20,833 nucleotides of DNA from RGIG5579 sp045602025 (lineage in GTDB: Bacteria; Bacillota; Clostridia; Oscillospirales; SIG627), in assembly GCA_045602025.1 (NCBI GenBank), contig JAZSAT010000037.1, positions 1 through 20,833 on the forward strand, written 5' to 3'. Shown here in pieces: positions 1 through 6,441 of this stretch. The translations under genes were made by a program, and so were the position numbers. The number at the start of each line of letters is the position of its first letter. Within the stretch, counting starts at the first letter, position 1. The notes beneath the pieces are model-generated. The model saw only the letters and a list, made by a program, of their open reading frames with translations, searched no databases and had not been told where the DNA came from.

Positions 1-3000
1 GAATTGCACCGTCCTTGAAAAGGTTGTTATCGGTAACAGCGTAACCACCATTGGCAATGAAGCCTTCCGCGGCTGCACAAAACTCTCTTCTCTTACAGTC
101 GGAAAGAATTTGAAGTCCGTTAATTACTATGCATTTAGAGATTGTAAAAACATCAAAGAATTGACACTTCCCGGAACGCTTGTTTCTGTTGGCACAGATG
201 CATTCAAGGGCTGTACCGGAATAAATACCGTTTGGTATGAAGGAACCCAGGCCCAAAAGGCAAAGATCACCATGAAAGGTGACAATGCCGGTCTTCTCTC
301 TGCCACCTGGCACTATACAGACGGTGCCTGTGACGGCGAATGTAACGACTGTGGCGCAACCCGCGAGCCTGCAGAGCATACTTATGATGCTGCTTGCGAT
401 GCAGAGTGTAATGTATGTGGTGCTATCCGTTCTGCGGCAGACCATAGCTATGACAACGGTTGTGATACAGACTGTAATGTGTGCGGAGCAGTCCGTGAGG
501 CTTCACACGATTTTGACTGGGTTGTTGACAAGGACGCGACCTGCGGTGAAAGCGGTACAATGCACGAGGAATGCGGCATTTGCCATGCTGTAAGAAATGA
601 AAATACCATAATTCCTGCAACTGGAAATCATACTTTTGACAATGCCTGCGATGCAGATTGTAATGTGTGCGGCGAAACCCGCATCCCTGCAGATCATGTT
701 TATGATAACGATATGGATGCCGATTGTAACGAATGCGGAGAAGTTCGCGTAATTACTGGTACTACTGGCGCTTGCGCTTGGAAGCTTGAAGGCACAAAAC
801 TTACGATTTCTGGTAATGGTGTGATGGGGGCCGGCGCTCCTTGGGGTACTGCTATCACAGAAGTTGTTATTGAAGATGGCGTTACTTCTATTGGTGATTA
901 TGCTTTTGCAGAATGCTATTCTATTGATTTTGTTAAGATTCCGAGTAGTGTAACGAGCATTGGAGTTAAGGCTTTCCAGTATTCTTTTGTTGGAAAAGTA
1001 TATATTAATGACCTTAAAGCTTGGTGTGAAATTTCGTTTAGCGATTCTAATTCGACGCCATTTATGCGTGGTGCAAGGCTGTATCTTGATGGCCAAAAAA
1101 TTTCAAATCTTGTAATTCCCGATGGTGTTTCATGTGTTGAAAAATATGCTTTTGTAGGCTGTAGACAATTCAATTCGATTACTTTTTCAGATAGTGTGAC
1201 CACTATTGATGATTTTTCTTTTGTTTATTGTGAAGTTGAATCTGTAGTAATTCCAAAGAGTGTGATTGATATTGGTTACGGAGCTTTTGCTGAAATTGAT
1301 GGTCTTAATTGTGTTTGGTATGAAGGCACTGAACAAGATAAAGCGCAGATGTTCATTGATTCTGTTAATGATTCCTTAACATCGGCAACCTGGCATTACA
1401 ATTCTTGTATGAAAAACAATCAAACCTATACACATGTCTATGATAACGATATGGATGCTGATTGTAACGAATGCGGCGAAGTTCGTGAAGTTACAATGAG
1501 TCCGACCTTCGTAATGAATCATGTTAACGGAAATATCGGTGATACTGTCGAGATGACGCTCTCGATCAAGGATAACCCCGGTATCGTCTCCATGAAGGTA
1601 GATGTTGGTTATGATGAAAATGTTCTCGAACTTGTAGGCATCGAGGGTGGCATTTTCAGCAGTACCTCCTTTGGACCTTTAACCGCAAATCCCATTGCTG
1701 TAAACTGGTATGACACCTTAAATCCCAATAACACCTCTAACGGTGTTGTTGCAACCCTTACCTTTAAGATCAAGGCAGCTGCAGCCCTTGGCAGCACAGC
1801 TGTAACCCTTTCTTACGATCCTGAAAATGTTTATGATTTCGATTTTGAAAATGTTTACTTCGATACCGAGAATGGTAAAGTTAATGTTGATTGTGACCAC
1901 ACTTACGACAATGATTACGATGCCGATTGCAATAACTGCGGTGCATTTCGCGAGGTAGAAGTAACTGCCTCCGGCACCACCGGCGATTGCACCTGGACTC
2001 TCGACGGTACAAAACTTACCATCTCCGGCAACGGCGCAATGGGTAGCGGTAGTCCGTGGGGTACTTCGATTACAGAAGTTGTGGTTGAAGAGGGTGTTAC
2101 GACTATCGGTCATTATGCTTTTTTCGGATCGAGCCTAAATTCTATTATTCTTCCAGATAGCCTTACCACCATAGGTAACCAGGCATTTTTTAACTGCACG
2201 AGCCTTACCACTGTTACCATTCCGAAAAGCGTTACAGTCCCTGGCCATTATGCCTTTACTGGCTGCACAGGTCTTAAAACAATTCATATTAGCGATCTTA
2301 CGCCTTGGTTTAATTTTTGGTTTTTTGATTCAACATCGACTCCTTTGCAGACAGGCGCAAAAATTCTTCTGAATGGAAAACCGGTGGAAGAAGTGATTGT
2401 TCCGGATGGAATTACAGAGATCGGACAGTATGCGTTTTGTGGTTTTGATGATCTTGTTTCTGTTACTATTCCTGATAGTGTTACAACCATTGGAGAGGGG
2501 GCTTTTTTAGGATGTAGCAGTCTTAAATCTGTAACTCTTGGAAAGGGTGTAAATTATATAGATCTTTTTGCCTTTAATTACTGCAGCAGTCTTGAGTCTA
2601 TCGAAGTAGCAGAAGGAAACTCTGTATATCACTCCGCCGGCAACTGTTTGATTGAAACAGAGAGCAAAATTTTGATTCAAGGCTGTAATAACAGCATAAT
2701 TCCTTCCGATGGCTCTGTTACTATCATTGGAGAGTGGTCGTTTTCAGGTTACGATAGCCTCACTTCTATCACTATTCCCGATAGTGTTACCACTATCTGG
2801 TGGGAAGCTTTTTATGATTGCACGAGCCTTAGCTCTATCGCTATTCCGGATAGTGTAACTACCATCCAAAGTGGTGCTTTTGAAGATACTGCATGGTACA
2901 ATGCTCAACCCGATGGGATAGTTTATGCAGGAAAAGTAGCCTATGCATATAAAGGTACTTGCCCGTCTTCCGTTACCATCAAAGAAGGTACTTTAGGTAT

Positions 3001-4099
3001 TGCAGGCGGGGCTTTTGAAGGCTGCGACAGCCTCACTTCTGTCACCATCCCCGATAGTGTTACCACCATTTCTGGTTCTGCTTTTTCTCGCTGCACAAGC
3101 CTTACCTCTATCACCATCCCGGATAGCGTCACTTTCATTGACGAGTGGACTTTTTCTGGCTGCGACAGTCTCACCTCTATCACCATTCCTGATAGTGTTA
3201 CGGCCATTGGCTATTCTGCTTTTTTTGGCTGTGACGGCCTTACCTTTATCACCATCCCCGATAGCGTTATTTCCATTGGTACAGATGCTTTTGATGGTAC
3301 CGCTTGGTACAATGCCCAGCCAGATGGTTTGGTTTATGCTGGAAAAGTAGCATATAAATATAAAGGGGACTGCCCTCCTTCTGTTACCATCAAAGAAGGT
3401 ACTTTAGGTATTGCATCCAGAGCTTTTGAAGACTGCACAAACCTTAGTTCCATTACCATCCCGGATAGTGTGACGAGCATCGGCTGGAGTGCTTTTGGTG
3501 AATGCACCAATCTTTCCGATGTATATTACGAAGGCAGCGAAGAAGACAGAGCTTTGATTTCCATTGATGGTGGAGGTTCTCTTACTTCCGCAACCTGGCA
3601 TTACAATTCTTGTTTGAAAAACACTGAAACTTATACCCACACCTACGATAACGATTCTGACGCCGATTGCAACGAGTGCGGTGCGGTTCGCGAGGTAATT
3701 ACCGGTCCCGTGTTCTATCTGGATACGGCAAAAGGATCCGCCGGTGACACGGTGGTTGTGAACCTTTATATCAAAAATAACCCCGGTATCGTTTCTTTGA
3801 AGGTAGATGTAGGTTATGATGAAAATGTTCTTGAGCTTGTAGGCATCAAGGGCGGCATTTTCAGCAGTACCTCCTTTGGACCTTTAACTGCAAATCCCAT
3901 TGCAGTAAACTGGTTCGATACCCTAAATCCCGATAATACCTCGAATGGTATTGTGGCAATACTTACTTTTAAGATCAAAGACGGTGCGGCCTCCGGCAAG
4001 ACAGATGTTACTCTCTCTTATGATGAGAACAATGTTTATGATTTTTATTTTGAAAATGTTTACTTTGATTTGGTAAATGGTTCGGTAGAGATCCTGTAA
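1..4099 (+). CDS. BspA-like leucine-rich-repeat protein with cysteine-rich modules and two cohesin-like domains (5' partial)
   Basis: The frame is open from base 2 to the TAA at 4097-4099, so the gene starts upstream of the window; about 1365 residues are visible and any signal peptide is out of view. Order of parts: LRR_5 repeats (2-about 300); tandem cysteine-rich modules (about 321-750); a cap beginning GTTGACAWKLEGTKLTISGN and more LRR_5 (about 757-1400); one cysteine module; cohesin-like domain 1 (about 1498-1887); one cysteine module; a second cap and a long LRR_5 array (about 1975-3610); one cysteine module; cohesin-like domain 2 running to the stop. The repeats follow the LxSITIPDSVTxIGxxAFxGC pattern of Treponema pallidum/BspA-type LRRs. 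In that family such proteins are secreted or surface-bound and bind host or matrix ligands; cohesins bind dockerins or other partners. No LPxTG motif, SLH domain or dockerin is seen in the visible part, so the anchoring mode is unknown. Surface display and adhesion are inference. Confidence 0.9.
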   Translation, partial: NCTVLEKVVIGNSVTTIGNEAFRGCTKLSSLTVGKNLKSVNYYAFRDCKNIKELTLPGTLVSVGTDAFKGCTGINTVWYEGTQAQKAKITMKGDNAGLLSATWHYTDGACDGECNDCGATREPAEHTYDAACDAECNVCGAIRSAADHSYDNGCDTDCNVCGAVREASHDFDWVVDKDATCGESGTMHEECGICHAVRNENTIIPATGNHTFDNACDADCNVCGETRIPADHVYDNDMDADCNECGEVRVITGTTGACAWKLEGTKLTISGNGVMGAGAPWGTAITEVVIEDGVTSIGDYAFAECYSIDFVKIPSSVTSIGVKAFQYSFVGKVYINDLKAWCEISFSDSNSTPFMRGARLYLDGQKISNLVIPDGVSCVEKYAFVGCRQFNSITFSDSVTTIDDFSFVYCEVESVVIPKSVIDIGYGAFAEIDGLNCVWYEGTEQDKAQMFIDSVNDSLTSATWHYNSCMKNNQTYTHVYDNDMDADCNECGEVREVTMSPTFVMNHVNGNIGDTVEMTLSIKDNPGIVSMKVDVGYDENVLELVGIEGGIFSSTSFGPLTANPIAVNWYDTLNPNNTSNGVVATLTFKIKAAAALGSTAVTLSYDPENVYDFDFENVYFDTENGKVNVDCDHTYDNDYDADCNNCGAFREVEVTASGTTGDCTWTLDGTKLTISGNGAMGSGSPWGTSITEVVVEEGVTTIGHYAFFGSSLNSIILPDSLTTIGNQAFFNCTSLTTVTIPKSVTVPGHYAFTGCTGLKTIHISDLTPWFNFWFFDSTSTPLQTGAKILLNGKPVEEVIVPDGITEIGQYAFCGFDDLVSVTIPDSVTTIGEGAFLGCSSLKSVTLGKGVNYIDLFAFNYCSSLESIEVAEGNSVYHSAGNCLIETESKILIQGCNNSIIPSDGSVTIIGEWSFSGYDSLTSITIPDSVTTIWWEAFYDCTSLSSIAIPDSVTTIQSGAFEDTAWYNAQPDGIVYAGKVAYAYKGTCPSSVTIKEGTLGIAGGAFEGCDSLTSVTIPDSVTTISGSAFSRCTSLTSITIPDSVTFIDEWTFSGCDSLTSITIPDSVTAIGYSAFFGCDGLTFITIPDSVISIGTDAFDGTAWYNAQPDGLVYAGKVAYKYKGDCPPSVTIKEGTLGIASRAFEDCTNLSSITIPDSVTSIGWSAFGECTNLSDVYYEGSEEDRALISIDGGGSLTSATWHYNSCLKNTETYTHTYDNDSDADCNECGAVREVITGPVFYLDTAKGSAGDTVVVNLYIKNNPGIVSLKVDVGYDENVLELVGIKGGIFSSTSFGPLTANPIAVNWFDTLNPDNTSNGIVAILTFKIKDGAASGKTDVTLSYDENNVYDFYFENVYFDLVNGSVEIL
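321..750 (+). repeat. Tandem cysteine-rich modules, H-x-YDN-x-x-D-x-DCN-x-CG-x-x-R
   Basis: Inside the LRR gene, about 19-22-residue modules follow one another: CDGECNDCGATR, CDAECNVCGAIR, CDTDCNVCGAVR, then a divergent stretch with CGESGTMHEECGICHAVR, then CDADCNVCGETR and MDADCNECGEVR. Most are preceded by H-[TSV]-[YF]-D. Further single copies lie at about 1434-1490, 1893-1950 and 3637-3700, always at a border between LRR and cohesin blocks. The C-x3-C-x2-C spacing and conserved His suggest a metal site or disulfides; the Asp-rich start could also bind calcium. I know no functional assignment for this module. Confidence 0.8.
1498..1887 (+). repeat. Cohesin-like domain, copy 1
   Basis: About 130 residues with the pattern of cohesins: GDTVEMTLSIKDNPGIVSMK, then VGYDENVLELVGI, an NPIAVNWYD segment, and GVVATLTFKIK followed by a closing strand. 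It is flanked on both sides by single cysteine-rich modules. Copy 2 at 3705-4096 is almost identical over its core. Assignment to the cohesin fold is by recognising these strand motifs, not by a profile search. Confidence 0.75.
1975..3610 (+). repeat. LRR_5 array with a nested 411-base repeat
   Basis: The core repeat is about 69 bases (23 residues) of the form SLTSITIPDSVTTIGxxAFxGC. Four successive units between about 3010 and 3290 are very alike at base level. A longer unit that contains an insert (TAWYNAQPDGxVYAGKVAY, then SVTIKEGTLGIA) occurs twice, the first from about 2876 and the second from about 3287, an offset of 411 bases or 137 codons. Such direct repeats could recombine and change the number of LRR units. 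Confidence 0.8.
3705..4096 (+). repeat. Cohesin-like domain, copy 2 (C-terminal)
   Basis: The same domain as at 1498-1887: GDTVVVNLYIKNNPGIVSLK, VGYDENVLELVGI, NPIAVNWFD and GIVAILTFKIK. The bases coding for the central part (about 3810-3950) match those at about 1606-1746 with only scattered, mostly silent differences. The protein ends with this domain, so no C-terminal anchor follows it. Confidence 0.75.
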
Positions 4100-4105
4100 A
4101 AAAAT

Positions 4106-4136
4106 AAAAAACCACCCGAAAACGGGTGGTTTTTTT
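4106..4136. terminator. Bidirectional rho-independent terminator between convergent genes
   Basis: A perfect 8-bp stem, ACCACCCG (4111-4118) and CGGGTGGT (4123-4130), has an AAAA loop and is flanked by an A-run on the left and a T-run on the right, so it works on both strands. It lies just after the LRR gene stop (4099), and the TAA of the minus-strand gene (4135-4137) falls in its T-run. Confidence 0.93.
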
Positions 4137-5301
4137 ATGTCTGGGACAGTATATAGTTTTTGATTTTTTCAAGCCTGCTTTTTTTCCAAAGGCCATCTTC
4201 TGCTTTTTTTGCAAGGGGAAAAATAATACTGAAATCCATGTGCTCTCCCTTTACATATTCCTCGCGCTCGTCGGAAAGAAGAAAGTCGTTCCAGATCTTT
4301 TCGGTAGCATTTTGAAATCTTTCCGGTTCCAAAAAGGCATATCGCTTTTTTTCTGCAGTAACAAAGGCCTTCGAAGCGAGGGGGATCAGAAGATCGTATT
4401 CGTTTGCTGGAACCTCACCGAAAATATCCGGCAGATCCGCTTTAATAATTTTGCTGTTGATTCGGTCGATCTTGGTTCCAAAAGGGGTGAAGGAGAAGTT
4501 ATCACAAGTAAAGTCAATTTTCAGTAAAACACCACGGTCTGTTCCATTTTGAGCTCTTTGGTAGTCAGTGTCGAAAATAAAATTACCAAGTGAATAAAAG
4601 ATTGCTTTTTCGCCCACAAATTCATAGTTCATGGTTACATGAGGGTGATGTGCCACAACGATATCTGCACCCATCTCCAGGTAATCAAGATAACGCTGTC
4701 TTACATAAGGCGAGGGGAGGCAGGTGAACTCTTCTCCGTCGTGGGAAACGACAATGCACCAACGGCATTTTGCTTTGATTTCCCTGATCCGCTTCTGTAA
4801 GATATCTTTTCTCGGATAGGTCAAAAGGCCGCATTCGGTTTCGGTTGCGGCAGGGCACTCGGATGAAAAACCGACAGCGATCATTCCAATGCCACCTGCA
4901 CCGTCCAGAAAAACGGGCTCGGAAGCTTCTTGAATGTTAAATCCTGCACCGAGCGTTTTCACACCGTTTTCTTTTGCAATGCTTTTTGTGCTCTCAAGAC
5001 CGATCTTGCCGACATCCATCGCATGATTGTTGGCAAGGCACCAAATGTCGGCGCGGATCCTGTTTAATACCTGTGCCGCACCGCTGTGCATATAGTGAAG
5101 GAAAACTCCCTTGTCAGAAGAAATTTTTTCGTTTTCAGGGTCGATCAGCGCGCCTTCTACATTGGCAACGACATGATCTGCCGAATGAAAAAAATCAAGA
5201 ATCTCCTTTGCGATTAGTTCCTTGTTTTTCCAGGCATCTTTCATATATCGTGAAAAGCCGATATCACCTGTAAAAATAATGGAGGAGTTGGTATTTTTCA
5301 T
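4135..5301 (-). CDS. CapA-family (PGA_cap) metallophosphatase-like protein
   Basis: 388 residues. Motifs of the CapA/PgsA calcineurin-like fold are visible in order: TGDIGF (11-16), NVEGAL (47-52), LANNHAMDVG (89-98), HDGEE (187-191), AHHPHV (217-222) and YSLGNFIFD (236-244). These Asp, Asn and His residues are the expected metal ligands. CapA proteins are known from poly-gamma-glutamate capsule synthesis, but the family is broad and no capB, capC or capE-like gene is nearby, so the substrate is unknown. Unlike classical CapA it has no N-terminal membrane segment or signal peptide and starts directly with the first beta strand, which suggests a cytoplasmic or soluble enzyme. The ATG at 5301 follows an AAAGGA-type ribosome binding site. 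It is the second gene on the minus strand after yunB, with 131 bases between them. Confidence 0.85.
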   Translation of the reverse strand: MKNTNSSIIFTGDIGFSRYMKDAWKNKELIAKEILDFFHSADHVVANVEGALIDPENEKISSDKGVFLHYMHSGAAQVLNRIRADIWCLANNHAMDVGKIGLESTKSIAKENGVKTLGAGFNIQEASEPVFLDGAGGIGMIAVGFSSECPAATETECGLLTYPRKDILQKRIREIKAKCRWCIVVSHDGEEFTCLPSPYVRQRYLDYLEMGADIVVAHHPHVTMNYEFVGEKAIFYSLGNFIFDTDYQRAQNGTDRGVLLKIDFTCDNFSFTPFGTKIDRINSKIIKADLPDIFGEVPANEYDLLIPLASKAFVTAEKKRYAFLEPERFQNATEKIWNDFLLSDEREEYVKGEHMDFSIIFPLAKKAEDGLWKKSRLEKIKNYILSQT

Positions 5302-5365
5302 TGCTTTCCTTTCAAAATCTGTCTTTTTTTATATTGTAGCATACAGCTTTTTATTTTAAAAGAAA

Positions 5366-5404
5366 GAAAAAAAGAAAAATGGCTTCTTTTCGTTTCTTTT
5401 TTTC
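5366..5404 (-). terminator. Possible weak A/T-rich terminator after yunB
   Basis: A perfect 12-bp inverted repeat, GAAAAAAAGAAA (5366-5377) and TTTCTTTTTTTC (5393-5404), has a 15-base loop. On the minus strand it follows the yunB stop (5433) and is followed by a T-rich run. It has only three G-C pairs, so it would be a weak terminator, and some of the symmetry may come from the local A/T runs. Confidence 0.35.
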
Positions 5405-5432
5405 ATACTTTTGGTATTTTTCAATTACTTAT

Positions 5433-6206
5433 TTAATTTCCACCAATGTTGTCAAGGTAGATTTCGGGAACATCACCCACCAGTACTCTTTCTCCCAAAG
5501 GGAGAGAAACCTCTGTTTGTACCTGTGTGTTTTCCTTTGGCAGAACGATCAAAAGCTTTGTTTCTATGTCTACTCTGATCAAGTGTCTTGTTTGGTTGAT
5601 CCCGCAATCCTCTAAAACTGTGTAAATTTCCCCTTCAGTCATTCCGATAGGGAATACCCTTATTCGAACGGGAATGCCAAAGGAAGAAAATAAATTCCAT
5701 CCGCAAAGACTTCCCAAAGGTACGGTCAATGTGATCTTTTTGTTTTCCTCCAAAGAAGAATCAATTCTTGCGATCAGATCGGATTTTGCCTTTGCAAGCA
5801 TACCGGTATCTACCTCAAGATAGATCACCTGTCCTGCGTCATCCCGGATTGTTTTTACCATAGAGCTATAGGAAAAAAGCCCGTCTTTTGCCATATTCCC
5901 GACTTCACTGTTGACAGTTTCCAAAAGGTGCTTTTCCGCTGCGGCTTTTGCAAGAGCAAGCATCTCGCCCTCTAAGCTCTTCTCCACGAAAGCGGAAAGC
6001 ATCAAAAAGGCGATAAAAAAACAGATCGTGGGTAAAATAAGCGGACGCAAAGAAAAGCGTTTTCTCTTTTTTTTGCCGTAAAAAGAAATATAGGGAGTGT
6101 GTCTTTTGGTTGGGATCTGGATTTTTTCAGCAGTACTATTCGGTGTTTGTATGATCGTATTTCGTGCGTTTGTTTGGAAAATATGTTTCTCGTTTTCGCT
6201 TTTCAT
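5433..6206 (-). CDS. yunB: Sporulation protein YunB
   Basis: 257 residues, close to the usual YunB length. A basic N-terminus (KKKRKRFSLRP, 45-55) precedes one membrane segment at about 53-73, followed by the family pattern: AAAEKHLLETVNSEV, a YLEVDTGMLAKAKSDLIARI stretch, LTVPLGSLCGWNLFSSFGIP, and GINQTRHLIRVDIETKLLIV near the C-terminus. In Bacillus subtilis YunB is a mother-cell sporulation protein of sigma-E control that is needed for efficient sporulation; its biochemical role is not established. The ATG at 6206 is preceded on the minus strand by AAGGAGAA at good spacing. I could not find a clear sigma-E type -35/-10 pair upstream. Its presence indicates an endospore-forming lineage. Confidence 0.88.
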   Translation of the reverse strand: MKSENEKHIFQTNARNTIIQTPNSTAEKIQIPTKRHTPYISFYGKKKRKRFSLRPLILPTICFFIAFLMLSAFVEKSLEGEMLALAKAAAEKHLLETVNSEVGNMAKDGLFSYSSMVKTIRDDAGQVIYLEVDTGMLAKAKSDLIARIDSSLEENKKITLTVPLGSLCGWNLFSSFGIPVRIRVFPIGMTEGEIYTVLEDCGINQTRHLIRVDIETKLLIVLPKENTQVQTEVSLPLGERVLVGDVPEIYLDNIGGN

Positions 6207-6359
6207 GCTTGGGTTCTCCTTATCATCCTACTGGAGTCCTTGGAAACAGATTTTGCTATTTGAATCAGTGTGTTTTCTTTTGTTTTTGGTCAGTCGTTTT
6301 TTTATGAAATCAAGGAAAAGAAAAAAGATGGAAAAGAAGCCGTTTTTTTCGCATAACCC

Positions 6360-6388
6360 TTGAAAAAAATTCCAAAATCATATATAAT
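6360..6388 (+). promoter_or_regulatory. Sigma-A type promoter for the secA operon
   Basis: TTGAAA (6360-6365), a 17-base spacer and TATAAT (6383-6388) lie in an A/T-rich stretch, with transcription expected to start near 6395, about 47 bases before the secA ATG. The rest of the 235-base region between yunB and secA (6207-6441) shows no convincing gene. Confidence 0.75.
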
Positions 6389-6441
6389 ATATTCTAAGTT
6401 TATTCTTATCTTGAAGAAAAGTTGTTCTGGAAGGAAAAAGT

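Noticed and set aside
698..760. DNDMDADCNECGE considered as a dockerin or EF-hand calcium loop
   Set aside because: The acid spacing does not fit the twelve-residue loop with its glycine and final acid, and no second loop with a helix follows. Calcium binding remains only a possibility.
2740..3480. Regular direct repeats, considered as a CRISPR array
   Set aside because: The units are in-frame 69-base LRR codons with no distinct spacers and no palindromic repeat.
5302..5365. A promoter for the CapA-like gene on the minus strand
   Set aside because: TACAAT is present at 5338-5333 but no -35 element stands at a suitable distance, so the gene may depend on yunB transcription.
6097..6363. A plus-strand frame coding a hydrophobic peptide opposite the yunB 5' end and into the secA upstream region
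   Set aside because: No ribosome binding site at its possible starts, it overlaps the clear yunB gene, and its hydrophobicity comes from T-rich DNA. Its stop overlaps the secA -35 element.
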